The notes: generated by a model not told the origin, from the letters alone. A stretch of DNA of 35,266 nt from Vibrio sp. Hep-1b-8 (GCF_006124995.1 NZ_QEWN01000019.1:1-35266); one strand, 5' to 3'. Shown: positions 24,919 to 33,633, numbered from the stretch's first letter. Numbers and translations: made by a program.

Positions 24919-26067
24919 TTAGTTATATTTATGAATAATGACGCCTTGAACAACGCGGTTTACCTCACCGGAAGGACAGGGGTTATCTGGTGATAAACCA
25001 CGCTCAATGGATTTTTCAAAGCCAAGTAACTGTGCAAAAAGCAAATAGGGGAAATTTGCCCACACAGGAGCGAGATTGGGGATATCAAATATTAACGAGG
25101 GAGAGGAGAATTTCTCAGTTGGGCAAGTAGAAAGCGTAACCACTTTCATTGCTACGTCATCAGCGATTAGCTCATTAGCTAGATCCACATCGTATAAATT
25201 AGTATACGCTGCTGGTGACAACATATGTATGACAACAGCTTTTTCATTAATAGTAAATTTTGGCCCATGTCTAAAACTTAGTGAACTATCAAAGTAAGTC
25301 GCAACTTTGCCAGCGGATAATTCAAGTAGTTTTAGTGCTGCTTCTTGTGCAGTGCCTTTCAAGTCACCAGAACCAATGTAAATCAAACGTTCAAAGTCTA
25401 ATGCAGCAACGTTACATGCTAACTTATGCATCTCATCAAACTGTGATTCGCATATGCTCGCAACAACTTCGACTTGCTTAATACACTTGTCGATTGACTC
25501 AGAAAGTATAATTAATGCAGAGAGCTGCATACACGTGCAACTAGAAGTCATAGCAAAGGACAAATCATTAGTACCAGGAGGCATTATAATGCAAAGTTCA
25601 TTATCGTTACCTTTACAGGACTTAGCTAAAGCACCATCTTTATTGCACGTTAGAATTAAATGATAGATTTGATCTATACATTGATCTGCTAGTTCTTTGC
25701 TTGCTAAACTCTCAGGGCTATTCCCTGAACGGGCTAACGAAACAAGAAGAGTAGGGCGAGAGGCGTCCAAGTGCTCCTCAGGGTTGCTCACAAGGTCTGT
25801 TGTGGCAATGCTTTCAACTGTGAAACGGCATTTCTTGTCTAAATGTAACGCCAATGCAGTACCAGCGAACTCCGACGTACCTGCACCAGTTAGAATCACC
25901 CGCAAATCAGGTTTTCCTATTTTGTTTACGAATGCTTCTATCTCAGCTTTTTGTTCAACTAGAGACTGGGCAAGCTCTCGCCACTTTCGTGGTTGTTGAT
26001 GTATCTCTTTAGCAGTGTTGATCGCTTCAAGATTCTCTAGTTCTTCAATTGTTCTATTTAATAGCAT
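24919..26067 (-). CDS. agaS: Galactosamine-6-phosphate deaminase/isomerase AgaS
   Basis: A protein of about 382 residues with two SIS domains like GlmS-type isomerases. The first shows VILTGAGTSEFAGTALA and LLVSLARSGNSPESLAS, the second IYIGSGDLKGTAQEAALKLLELS and SLSFRHGPKFTINEKAVVI. This arrangement is typical of AgaS, which turns galactosamine-6-phosphate into tagatose-6-phosphate and ammonia. The open frame reaches back to 26085 inside kbaZ, but ATG 26067 just after the kbaZ stop, with TGAGG six bases ahead, fits the family N-terminus (MLLNRTIEELE). It lies between kbaZ and the PTS genes, as in known aga operons. Confidence 0.9.
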   Translation of the reverse strand: MLLNRTIEELENLEAINTAKEIHQQPRKWRELAQSLVEQKAEIEAFVNKIGKPDLRVILTGAGTSEFAGTALALHLDKKCRFTVESIATTDLVSNPEEHLDASRPTLLVSLARSGNSPESLASKELADQCIDQIYHLILTCNKDGALAKSCKGNDNELCIIMPPGTNDLSFAMTSSCTCMQLSALIILSESIDKCIKQVEVVASICESQFDEMHKLACNVAALDFERLIYIGSGDLKGTAQEAALKLLELSAGKVATYFDSSLSFRHGPKFTINEKAVVIHMLSPAAYTNLYDVDLANELIADDVAMKVVTLSTCPTEKFSSPSLIFDIPNLAPVWANFPYLLFAQLLGFEKSIERGLSPDNPCPSGEVNRVVQGVIIHKYN

Positions 26068-26069
26068 TA

Positions 26070-27353
26070 TTACCTCACAACACATGCTTTATTATAAATT
26101 TCAATAACTTTCATGATTTTATTAAGAATTATCTCTTTGGGCTTATTCTCAATATTTCCAGAAACTACCTCATCGAATTGTTTTGGCAGATACTGGCTTA
26201 GCATGGTAAGTGGGATACTTATCGCATTTAAATTGGCCATCATTTTGTTTACGGCATGCGTTACCACATCATTTGACCAATAATAACGAATACGATCACT
26301 AAGGCTGAACTGTAAATCGATTAGTTGCTTCCGTGGATTGTCTGAGTAGTATTTTTCCCAATGTCCTCGACATTCAAGCATTTGACCTAAAACGATTTGT
26401 TTTAGATTTGAGCTTTCTGACTGACTAAACAGGACATTTTCAATATCACTCAAGGCAAATAGAGCTTCTCTCAATGCATAAGTTAGAGCTGGACCCACTT
26501 TGAGAATAGCGAAATGGTCGTTCACAAGTTGACGGTATGCTGATGGATTCTGATAATCGGTAGAGTGAGCTTCAAACACGATGTGGGGCTGACTGTCTAT
26601 TATCTTACTCAGCAACTGCGCTTCGTCACTCTGATAGTGGTGCACCATATGGTGGTCAAACTCAACACCTGGCTGAACAACCAAACCAATCACTCGTGGC
26701 CAAACATAACCCAGTCCAGCATCGCTAAATGCCTGATGATGGGCATCCAATGTTGCCAACGCCTGCTCGGGTTGAGTTACTTCAATACACTCATCCTGCA
26801 ACGATTCCAGAGCACCACCCGGAGTCGGTACTTCTGTACCGATGACATATACGGGTGCTTCACCACCAACACTTCTCCAAGCCTGCTCCGCAACCACACA
26901 TAGCTGTGCGGCCCGCTGTGCCATGATCTCTTCACTTAGCGGAGTTTGGTCATCCGCGCATGGCATTGAACAATCGAGGTGAATTTTCTTAAACCCTGCA
27001 CAAACGTAGTCATGGATCATCTGAGCTGAATATTCCATAGCCTGACTTGCAGACAGGTTTTGCCAGCAGTTTGGGCCAAGGTGATCGCCACCCAACACCA
27101 CTTTTTCTGCAGGGAAATTGAGACGTTCTGCTAAAGAGAGCACGTGACTGGAAAAGTCTTGTGGTGTCATCCCTGTGTAGCCACCAAACTGATTGACCTG
27201 ATTAGACGTCGCTTCTATCAGCACCAGTTGTTGATCTTGTGTCGCTTGTTTAATCGCAGCTTCAAGAACGAGCGGATGCGCGGAACAAACAGAGTAAATA
27301 CCCGTTGCTCGGCCTTGCTTATGCTGTTCAATTAGAGAAAGTAACGCTTTCAT
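26070..27353 (-). CDS. kbaZ: Tagatose-1,6-bisphosphate aldolase accessory subunit
   Basis: A 427-residue KbaZ/GatZ/AgaZ protein, at the family's usual length. Landmarks: GIYSVCSAHPLVLEAA, IEATSNQVNQFGGYTGMTP, GGDHLGPNCW, KIHLDCSMPCADD and IGTEVPTPGGA. It has no aldolase activity itself but stabilises and activates KbaY. The gene follows the agaR-like regulator by eight bases and leads the structural genes. The last roughly 60 codons are visibly more AT-rich than the rest, as are the genes that follow, which may mark a recombination join (inference). Confidence 0.92.
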   Translation of the reverse strand: MKALLSLIEQHKQGRATGIYSVCSAHPLVLEAAIKQATQDQQLVLIEATSNQVNQFGGYTGMTPQDFSSHVLSLAERLNFPAEKVVLGGDHLGPNCWQNLSASQAMEYSAQMIHDYVCAGFKKIHLDCSMPCADDQTPLSEEIMAQRAAQLCVVAEQAWRSVGGEAPVYVIGTEVPTPGGALESLQDECIEVTQPEQALATLDAHHQAFSDAGLGYVWPRVIGLVVQPGVEFDHHMVHHYQSDEAQLLSKIIDSQPHIVFEAHSTDYQNPSAYRQLVNDHFAILKVGPALTYALREALFALSDIENVLFSQSESSNLKQIVLGQMLECRGHWEKYYSDNPRKQLIDLQFSLSDRIRYYWSNDVVTHAVNKMMANLNAISIPLTMLSQYLPKQFDEVVSGNIENKPKEIILNKIMKVIEIYNKACVVR

Positions 27354-27361
27354 TTTGATTC

Positions 27362-28138
27362 CTAGTTAACGGTTTGGTCGGCAATAATCACGTCAACACC
27401 CATTTCGAGAAGAGCGCGATGCGTTGCATGGGGAATATTGCTGTCAGTGACCAACACATCGATTTGGTGTGCTGCACGGATCATGCAAAAGCTCTTGCGG
27501 CCAAATTTGCTTGAGTCGGTAACAGCAACAATTTGACGTGCAACTTCGCACATAGCTCGATTGACTTGTGCTTCCTGAGTGTCTGGGGTAGTTACACCGG
27601 CTTGCAGATCGAATCCATCTACACCGAGAAAAAGTTTGTCAAATAGGTAAGAGCGAATTTGCTGCTCCCCGTGATTACCCGTTAATGAACATGACGCACG
27701 ACGAAGACTGCCACCCACAACATGAAGATCGACGTTTTCAAGCTTGCTAAGTTGATAAGCAGTGTTAAGTGCATTGGTCATAACAACCAATTGCTGTTTG
27801 TTTGCGAGGTACTGTGGCATTAAGCCTATAGTAGTCCCTGAATCTAAGATAACCGCTTCGCCATCATGGATAAGGTCAGCAGCTACTTGAGCGATCGACT
27901 GCTTAGCAGTTCGGTTAAGTTGGTCTTTGCGATAAAGAGGCTGATCGAATGCAAAGTTAGGGTTAAGTGTTGCACCACCATAACAACGAAATACACAGCC
28001 CTCTTTCTCGAGCAAATTCAGGTCATGACGAATAGTGACCGCAGAAACATTGTACTGCTCGACAAACTCGTCCACTTTTCCAGAACCATGGCTGCATATA
28101 TATGCCAAAATTTGCTGTCTTCGTTCCGCACTGGTCAT
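27362..28138 (-). CDS. agaR: DeoR-family repressor of the amino-sugar operon (AgaR-like)
   Basis: A 258-residue DeoR-type regulator. The N-terminal HTH is RRQQILAYICSHGSGKVDEFVEQYNVSAVTIRHDLNLLEKEGCVFRCYGGA. The C-terminal sugar-phosphate sensor domain has VILDSGTT, LVVMTNALN, VVGGSLR, LFLGVDGFD and VAVTDSSKFGR. AgaR relatives repress aga genes until a phosphorylated galactosamine intermediate appears. It is the first gene of the long operon and its upstream DNA is rich in TTTCA/TTTCG repeats that resemble AgaR sites. RBS AGAGGA supports the ATG at 28138. Confidence 0.88.
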   Translation of the reverse strand: MTSAERRQQILAYICSHGSGKVDEFVEQYNVSAVTIRHDLNLLEKEGCVFRCYGGATLNPNFAFDQPLYRKDQLNRTAKQSIAQVAADLIHDGEAVILDSGTTIGLMPQYLANKQQLVVMTNALNTAYQLSKLENVDLHVVGGSLRRASCSLTGNHGEQQIRSYLFDKLFLGVDGFDLQAGVTTPDTQEAQVNRAMCEVARQIVAVTDSSKFGRKSFCMIRAAHQIDVLVTDSNIPHATHRALLEMGVDVIIADQTVN

Positions 28139-28480
28139 TTACCAAATCCTCTTTCGTTACATTTCACTTGGTGCATGAAATGTTTCGATTTCCTTTTGAT
28201 TGGTATTAAAACAGGACAGACTAAGGAAAAGTGAAAGCTAGATCACAGTCAGTTTCCTTTCGATTTAAACCCAAAAAACGTTTCACTTCAGAGAGAGTGA
28301 AAGACTAGACTTTCACTCTTGACCAAAATTTGCACTTTGTAAGTACCATGAAAGCTGGTTTTCACTATTTGATAACTGAAAGAAACAATTAATTGGGTAC
28401 AATTCATTAGGTTTCGAAATGCAATCTGTCTTAGATCACAAACTGGAGCATCAATGAATTTTTATAGCGCTATAAAAATA
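28139..28480 (-). promoter_or_regulatory. Operator/promoter region of the amino-sugar operon
   Basis: The region holds many TTTCA/TTTCG blocks in both orientations. TTTCGTTACATTTCACTTGG (28152-28171) agrees at all but one position with the E. coli AgaR consensus as I remember it. A perfect 10-bp inverted repeat AGAGTGAAAG-N6-CTTTCACTCT lies at 28294-28319. Two CRP-like sites with one strong TGTGATCTA half are at 28232-28247 and 28425-28440. A perfect 18-bp palindrome, TTTTATAGCGCTATAAAA, is at 28460-28477, next to the terminator of the second regulator. The layout suggests combined AgaR-type repression and CRP activation. The exact -35/-10 could not be fixed. Confidence 0.6.
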
Positions 28481-28481
28481 A

Positions 28482-28504
28482 AACCAGCCGGTGTTTGGCT
28501 GGTT
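28482..28504 (-). terminator. Terminator of the second DeoR-family regulator gene
   Basis: Minus strand AACCAGCC-N7-GGCTGGTT followed by TTATTTTTAT, 60 bp past the stop at 28564. It makes the upstream regulator a single-gene unit. Confidence 0.85.
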
Positions 28505-28563
28505 AAAAAAGTCACTTTTATAAGCACTAAAATAGATTTATGAAGGAATAATAAGGAACGAGA

Positions 28564-29334
28564 TTAGGCAACAATATGAACATCTACACCTAATGCTGTG
28601 AGGTGGTCCACATAGTTTTGAGGGATACCGCTATCAGTAATTAATATGTTAAGTTGTTCTGGACGAGCAATCAGGCAAAAGCTTTGACGGTCAAATTTCG
28701 ACGAATCCGTTACCGCAATAACGGTTTGAGTAGCCTCTAACATTTTCCGGTTAATATCAGCCTCACCTTGATGTGGAGTGGTAATTCCAGCCGATTTATC
28801 AAACCCATCAACTCCCAAGAACAACTTATTAAACCTATAGCCAGTAACTAAGTCTTCTCCACCGACACCATGAACTGAGTAGGAATTTTTACGCATCGTG
28901 CCACCAGCCACCATCACAGTGACATTCGTTTTGTTGGCAAGGTGGTAAGCGATATTGATGCCGTTGGTCATGACAACAAGATCATGCTTAGAGTCAAGAT
29001 GGTAAGCAATCTGCTCAGTCGTTGAACCTGAGTCAAGAATGACCTTATCGCCATCCGCAATAAGAGATGCAGCGTATTCACCGAGCTTAGCTTTGATACT
29101 ACTGTTGAGCTGCTTCTTATCATTCAATGGACGCTCAAAAGCAAACTGGTTATTAAGCAGTGCGCCCCCATAACATCTTTTTACACAGCCTTGTTTCTCA
29201 AGATAATTGAGATCATTGCGAATCGTTACTTCAGAAACCCCATATTGCTGCGCAAAATAATTGACATCCCCTTTTTGAGTATTCTGAATAAACTTCAGAA
29301 TTTCTTTGCGTCTCAAGGTCGCATTCAATTTCAT
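28564..29334 (-). CDS. Second DeoR-family (AgaR-like) regulator
   Basis: A 256-residue paralogue of the adjacent AgaR-like protein, with the same layout. The HTH is RRKEILKFIQNTQKGDVNYFAQQYGVSEVTIRNDLNYLEKQGCVKRCYGGA. The effector domain has VILDSGSTTEQIAYHL, LVVMTNGIN, VAGGTMRKNS, LFLGVDGFD and VAVTDSSKFDRQSF. Roughly half the residues are shared by eye. It has its own terminator and is divergent from the DUF3297 gene. It may control the same operon in response to another sugar phosphate, or the lost upstream enzyme genes; no target is directly shown. Confidence 0.87.
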   Translation of the reverse strand: MKLNATLRRKEILKFIQNTQKGDVNYFAQQYGVSEVTIRNDLNYLEKQGCVKRCYGGALLNNQFAFERPLNDKKQLNSSIKAKLGEYAASLIADGDKVILDSGSTTEQIAYHLDSKHDLVVMTNGINIAYHLANKTNVTVMVAGGTMRKNSYSVHGVGGEDLVTGYRFNKLFLGVDGFDKSAGITTPHQGEADINRKMLEATQTVIAVTDSSKFDRQSFCLIARPEQLNILITDSGIPQNYVDHLTALGVDVHIVA

Positions 29335-29534
29335 ATAATGTGATAACCCATAATAGAAGTAGCGTTCTTATCCACGATATTTAACAACCGATGACCATTG
29401 ATATAATGCAACCTTTTACACATACCATCAATGGAAAATCTCGCCAGAACGTTGCAATAACTAGGGGCAACGGGCGAACTAACAATACGCTAAAACATAG
29501 CCGGCGTTAAATGCCCGCTAGAAAAAGGACAGGC

Positions 29535-29563
29535 TTGAATCCAAATCAAGCACTGACTACAAT
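29535..29563 (+). promoter_or_regulatory. Sigma70-type promoter of the DUF3297 gene
   Basis: TTGAAT and TACAAT separated by exactly 17 bp, with the start codon 36 bp downstream and AAGG before it. Confidence 0.65.
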
Positions 29564-29598
29564 AACGCACTTTTTTTACGGACTTCAAGGTCGCAAAC

Positions 29599-29844
29599 AT
29601 GACAGATACAGCTAAACCAGCTCTACCAGATCGCCTATCAGGTAACCCACGCAGCCCTTTCTTTGTCAAAGAGTGCTTCGATCACCAAATCGGTATTCGT
29701 TTCAAAGGTAAAGAGCGCACTGACGTTGAAGAGTACTGCGTTAGCGAAGGTTGGATTAAAGTTGCTTCGCCAAAAGCAAAGGACCGTTACGGTAACCCTA
29801 TGCTTATCCAACTTAAAGGCGAAGTAGAAGCGTACTACGTTTAA
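29599..29844 (+). CDS. DUF3297 family small protein
   Basis: An 81-residue soluble protein. The whole length matches the DUF3297 pattern: PALPDRLSGNPRSPFF, GIRFKGKERTDVEEYCVSEGWIKV, and a C-terminal LKGEVEAYY. The function is unknown; the family is small, conserved in proteobacteria, and usually encoded alone. It has a good promoter and its own terminator, so it is a single-gene unit unrelated to the regulator upstream. Confidence 0.9.
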   Translation: MTDTAKPALPDRLSGNPRSPFFVKECFDHQIGIRFKGKERTDVEEYCVSEGWIKVASPKAKDRYGNPMLIQLKGEVEAYYV

Positions 29845-29866
29845 GCTGAACCAAGATTTACACTAT

Positions 29867-29894
29867 AAAGCTCGAGCCCGACTCGAGCTTTTTT
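29867..29894 (+). terminator. Terminator of the DUF3297 gene
   Basis: AAAGCTCGAG-CCCGA-CTCGAGCTTT followed by further T residues; perfect stem. Confidence 0.92.
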
Positions 29895-30011
29895 ATATCT
29901 GCGACTAACATCGCCCGACAAAGTAGCATTGGAATCCTGCTGGCTGGGAGTTCAATCGTACCCGAACCAGTGCTAAACTCTGGCGAAATGAGTACCAACT
30001 AAAAAGGAAAC

Positions 30012-30281
30012 ATGATGAATCCGATTATTGCACTGCTAAAAGAAAGCAACATCAGCGACGCACAAATCAACGAGATTTTTCAGACTCTGACACAAAACCC
30101 TTTTGCTGCAATGGCAACTATCAGTCAATTGGGCTTACCACAAGACAAACTTCAAATGCTGATGGCTCAGGTAATGCAAAACCCTGCGCTAATCAAAGAA
30201 GCGGTTGAAGAGTTGGGATTGGACTTCTCTAAAGTTGAAGAAGCGAAAGAGAAGCTTCAGAGCCAGAATCAGGCTAACTAA
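30012..30281 (+). CDS. DUF2999 family small protein
   Basis: An 89-residue acidic, helical protein matching the DUF2999 pattern known from Vibrionaceae: NPIIALLKESNISDAQINEIFQTLTQNP, then MVQNPALIKEAVEELGLDFSKVEEAKEKL-like. No function is known. AAAAGGAAAC precedes the ATG-ATG start at 30012. It is a single-gene unit with its own terminator. Confidence 0.88.
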   Translation: MMNPIIALLKESNISDAQINEIFQTLTQNPFAAMATISQLGLPQDKLQMLMAQVMQNPALIKEAVEELGLDFSKVEEAKEKLQSQNQAN

Positions 30282-30293
30282 GCACTTGATACA

Positions 30294-30334
30294 AAAAGGC
30301 CGTTAAACCCGACTAAGGTATTTAACGGCCTTTT
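30294..30334. terminator. Bidirectional terminator between DUF2999 and the acetyltransferase gene
   Basis: Fourteen-bp perfect arms AAAAGGCCGTTAAA / TTTAACGGCCTTTT with a 13-base loop, serving the two convergent genes. Confidence 0.92.
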
Positions 30335-30340
30335 GCTTTG

Positions 30341-30928
30341 TCAGCGGTTTAATGCACTGAACTGCTCGGCAGTAATGCCGTAATAGAGCTTGTCATCAAA
30401 ACCGTGCTCAAGCTTATAGTAGTCTTTCTGGCGTCCCTCCTGAACGAAGCCACACTTCTCAAGAGTTTTGTAAGAGCCGACATTTTCCGCGTAGCAATCT
30501 GCACTTACCTTATGTGCGTCCAGTTCGGTGAACCCTAGCTCAGTCATCATCTGACATGCTCGGGTTGCAATGCCCAGCCCCCAGGCACAAACAGGCAGCT
30601 GGTAACCCACTTCGTAATTGCCGGTTAAAAACATCACTTGCGTTATCGCTGTCATACCCATGTAGTTATCCTGGTGGTCACGAATAACAAATGTTGGATT
30701 ATCGGGCCAGAGTCCGTCTTTAATCGCCTGTGCTGTGTTGTCGATGATAGGACCAAAGAAACCCTGGTACAGGCTGTTTTCGGCTGGAGCAAAGAACAGG
30801 TACGGATTGACCTTATCATCGTTAAGCATCTCGATAATATCGGCCAGATCAGATGCTTGAATCAACTTAATATTCAGTGACTCGCTAAACGCAATAGCTT
30901 GACCTTGTTTTAGTTTTTGATATGACAT
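30341..30928 (-). CDS. GNAT-family N-acetyltransferase (RimJ/RimL type)
   Basis: A 195-residue protein with the acetyl-CoA-binding elements of GNAT enzymes in the RimJ/RimL/YdaF subgroup: MGMTAITQV, VGYQLPVCAWGLGIATRACQMMTELGF (pyrophosphate loop variant) and CYAENVGSYKTLEKCGFVQEG. The acceptor substrate cannot be predicted. It converges with the DUF2999 gene. Confidence 0.88.
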   Translation of the reverse strand: MSYQKLKQGQAIAFSESLNIKLIQASDLADIIEMLNDDKVNPYLFFAPAENSLYQGFFGPIIDNTAQAIKDGLWPDNPTFVIRDHQDNYMGMTAITQVMFLTGNYEVGYQLPVCAWGLGIATRACQMMTELGFTELDAHKVSADCYAENVGSYKTLEKCGFVQEGRQKDYYKLEHGFDDKLYYGITAEQFSALNR

Positions 30929-31011
30929 GTTTTACCTCGTTATCTGCCAGAGATAGTAGCGCAGCAGTCGAGAGAATAATTGGACTTTTGCGACAATCTG
31001 GATTGGTGCGA

Positions 31012-31779
31012 TTACTCAAAGTCTCCGTAGATATCTATGGTCAAGTCACGTCTTTTCATATAGTTACCCGGCGTTTTTCTAAGCTGCTGATAAAGCGCCA
31101 GAATCATCTGCTCTAAACGTGCCATTTTCTGGTATTGCTTGACGCTTAATCCCACGACCTGCTTAAAACTGCGCTCAAGAGTACGCCTAGAGCAGGCACA
31201 TTGGCTGGCAAGCGCTTCAACATCCAACATCACGTCAGGTGTCATTACAGTTTGCTTATCCATCTCCTGAACCGCTTTCTGCACTGCGATAAACGACTTG
31301 CTTTGAGGTAGGGATAGAGACAGGGACGCAAAATGGCTCTGCAGATAGTCGACCAGTGATTCTCTGGTATTCTGTTGCCAAAGCCCTTGCTGAAATTCCG
31401 CGTTAAACAGTGGAGTCAGCCAGTCAAACCACTGACATTGATTGATTGCGCTCACCGGTTGGACGACGTTAATCGCATGCTGAAGGATAAACAGCCCCTC
31501 GGGACGAAAGGTGATACCAATACGTTTGATCGGTGGATTGTCATCGAGTAAGAGTAAGTGTTCACTAGCCGCTAGGAGATGACTGCCTTTGCCTGAAAGT
31601 AGAGTTTCCCCACTGTCATACACGTAAGGTTGCTGCTGTGGAGTAAGCAGTAGATGAGCGCGAGGATTGGGAATAAGGTGCGGTTTAGGCTCGATCACTT
31701 CCCCTGGTTCCACCTCTAAGTACCAGATTTGGTGAATCAGCCATTCATACCCTGCTAACTGCTGCTTCCAAGCGATCAT
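31012..31779 (-). CDS. AraC-family transcriptional regulator
   Basis: A protein of about 255 residues. The N-terminal ligand-binding part (WKQQLAGYEWLIHQIWYLEVEPGE, LIPNPRAHLLLTP) resembles the DUF6597-type domain of AraC regulators. The C-terminal double HTH begins at DVEALASQCACSRRTLERSFKQVVGLSVKQYQKMARLEQMI, and only part of the second HTH remains recognisable, so the C-terminus is short. ATG 31779 is preferred over the frame opening at 31845 because AAGGA lies six bases upstream and the domain starts there. It is divergent from another AraC-family gene. Confidence 0.83.
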   Translation of the reverse strand: MIAWKQQLAGYEWLIHQIWYLEVEPGEVIEPKPHLIPNPRAHLLLTPQQQPYVYDSGETLLSGKGSHLLAASEHLLLLDDNPPIKRIGITFRPEGLFILQHAINVVQPVSAINQCQWFDWLTPLFNAEFQQGLWQQNTRESLVDYLQSHFASLSLSLPQSKSFIAVQKAVQEMDKQTVMTPDVMLDVEALASQCACSRRTLERSFKQVVGLSVKQYQKMARLEQMILALYQQLRKTPGNYMKRRDLTIDIYGDFE

Positions 31780-31921
31780 AATTGTCCTTATCAATGACGA
31801 AATTAAGCTGAAGTCTGAAGCAAAATGTCGAGACTCGCTATACATTTATACAATCATAGCTTTGAAACAAGCTGTCTGTGGGGTAGGCTTTTTAGCAAGT
31901 AAAGCAAGGATGTACCAACCA

Positions 31922-32824
31922 ATGCGCGTTGATTATAAAAAACGGCTGATCCCAGTAATTCGCTATCTGGAAAGACACTTTAACCAGCCTCTGAACCTAC
32001 CAGAGGTCGCCGCCTTGGCGAACCTCTCTCCTTACCATTTTCACCGCATATTTAAAGCGGTTCAGGGTGAAACTCTGGCTGATTACATTCGTCGTTTAAG
32101 ACTGGCCGCTGCTGCTGACGATCTGTTTAAGTCTAAGCAACCTGTACTCAATATTGCCCTTGAGTATGGTTTTTCCTCTTCGCAAAGTCTGGCAAAGGCC
32201 TTTAAACAGCACTATGGCGTCACGCCAACTGCGTTCAGAGACTGTGAGAACTATCAGGAGTTTTCTGAGCTGGCACGAAACAGCAAGATTGGACACACGT
32301 TGCGCAAGAATGGAAACGAAGTGCTAAACAGCGATCCATATACTGGCTCTGAACCAACAATATGGAGCAAGACAATGGAACTACAACAATTTGATGCTAC
32401 TAAACTCGCTTACGTTCGTGTGACAGGCCCTTACGGTGAAGGTTACGAACAAGCAACTCAACGTCTCTATCAGTGGGCTGGAATGAAAGGTTTAGCTGGC
32501 AACACCTGTATTTTTATCTATCACGACAACCCGGAAGTCACACCAAATGACAAGTGCCGCACCGATATCTGCTTAATGGTGCCTGAAGATACTGAAGTAC
32601 CAAACAATATCGAGCTGCAAGATTTTCCTGGTGGACAATACGCCGTGATGCGTCAGAAAATTACCGAACATAGCCAGTACTCCAGAGCATGGGATGATTT
32701 AATGGATAACGTGGTTGGCTCAGGAATGGAAAACGATGATCGCCCTTGTTTCGAGCTTTACCACAGCTACGACCCAGAGACTCAACACTCAGATGTCAGC
32801 TTCTGTACAGCAATTAAGCAGTAA
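31922..32824 (+). CDS. AraC-family regulator with C-terminal GyrI-like effector domain
   Basis: A protein of about 300 residues. An N-terminal AraC double HTH (VIRYLERHFNQPLNLPEVAALANLSPYHFHRIFKAVQGETLADYIRRLRL...IALEYGFSSSQSLAKAFKQHYGVTP) is followed, after a linker, by a GyrI-like small-molecule-binding domain from about residue 145 (YVRVTGPYGEGYEQ, DICLMVPE, FPGGQYAVMR). The layout matches Rob/SoxS-like multidrug or stress regulators. The frame opens at TTG 31862; ATG 31922 with AAGGA 11 bases ahead, or ATG 31910, are likelier starts. Confidence 0.88.
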   Translation: MRVDYKKRLIPVIRYLERHFNQPLNLPEVAALANLSPYHFHRIFKAVQGETLADYIRRLRLAAAADDLFKSKQPVLNIALEYGFSSSQSLAKAFKQHYGVTPTAFRDCENYQEFSELARNSKIGHTLRKNGNEVLNSDPYTGSEPTIWSKTMELQQFDATKLAYVRVTGPYGEGYEQATQRLYQWAGMKGLAGNTCIFIYHDNPEVTPNDKCRTDICLMVPEDTEVPNNIELQDFPGGQYAVMRQKITEHSQYSRAWDDLMDNVVGSGMENDDRPCFELYHSYDPETQHSDVSFCTAIKQ

Positions 32825-32844
32825 CCCACTCCGTGGAGCGAACG

Positions 32845-32880
32845 ACAGACCAAGCCTTCATATGCGAAAGCTTGGTCTGT
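32845..32880 (+). terminator. Hairpin after the AraC/GyrI gene
   Basis: Perfect 11-bp arms ACAGACCAAGC / GCTTGGTCTGT with a 14-base loop, just after the stop and before the convergent exporter gene. Only a short T tail follows. Confidence 0.7.
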
Positions 32881-32909
32881 TCTAACCCACTATCACACCT
32901 TAGTTAACT

Positions 32910-33512
32910 CTACAAGCCGGGTTGGCTAACCACGAATAGCGCGACAACAGCCAAACTAGCGCCAAAGCATCGATTGATTGCCACCATCTTACGAGGTGAT
33001 TCAATAAATCGGGTCAGCATCGAGCCAAAGTAAGCCCAGACCAACATACCAATCACTCCGGTCACGACCATGACGCTAATGATAAAAATCACTTGAGCCG
33101 TATAGCTTCCGGTTGGTGAGACGAATTGAGAAAATACTGTGATAGATGCGACCCAACTTTTCGGATTAAGGATCTGCACCAATATACCGGAGAAAAAGCC
33201 AGATTTTTTCACACTGGCGTCACTGTCGAGTTCCATATTGGCAATTCCCCACGCCATGTACAACAGATACGCAGCACCTAGCCATTTGAGAATCAGATAC
33301 AACGTCGGATAGAGATTCAATAGTCCGGCAACCCCGACGCTAGCCCCGACAAGTATCACGATCACCCCAACCGCATTACCGATAATGAAAGGTAATGTCG
33401 CCCCAACTCCATAACGGCCAGACAGGCCAATTAAAGCAATATTCCCCGCACCTGGAGTCATTGAAATTGAAATTGCGAACAGCATAAAAGCTGTCATTAA
33501 CTGAGCACTCAT
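32910..33512 (-). CDS. LysE/RhtB-family amino-acid exporter
   Basis: A 200-residue inner-membrane protein with about six helices and the LysE/RhtB signatures: MTPGAGNIALIGLSGRYG near residues 18-35 and ILVQILNPKSWVASI mid-protein. These exporters release amino acids or their analogues. It is divergent from an Lrp/AsnC-type regulator, a common pairing in which the regulator controls export in response to the amino acid. The substrate is unknown. Confidence 0.9.
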   Translation of the reverse strand: MSAQLMTAFMLFAISISMTPGAGNIALIGLSGRYGVGATLPFIIGNAVGVIVILVGASVGVAGLLNLYPTLYLILKWLGAAYLLYMAWGIANMELDSDASVKKSGFFSGILVQILNPKSWVASITVFSQFVSPTGSYTAQVIFIISVMVVTGVIGMLVWAYFGSMLTRFIESPRKMVAINRCFGASLAVVALFVVSQPGL

Positions 33513-33633
33513 TGCTCACTCCCATAAAGTCATTGTTGCGATATGAGATCCAGTCTACCTATCTCTACAGGAATAAAATTGCTATCTGGGTTATGGTAAT
33601 CATTAAATTGAGCAAATTATTTCCATATGAGCT

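Noticed and set aside
28225..28247. Full-consensus CRP site
   Set aside because: One half (TGTGATCTA) is strong but the other matches at only three of five positions, so it is kept only as CRP-like.
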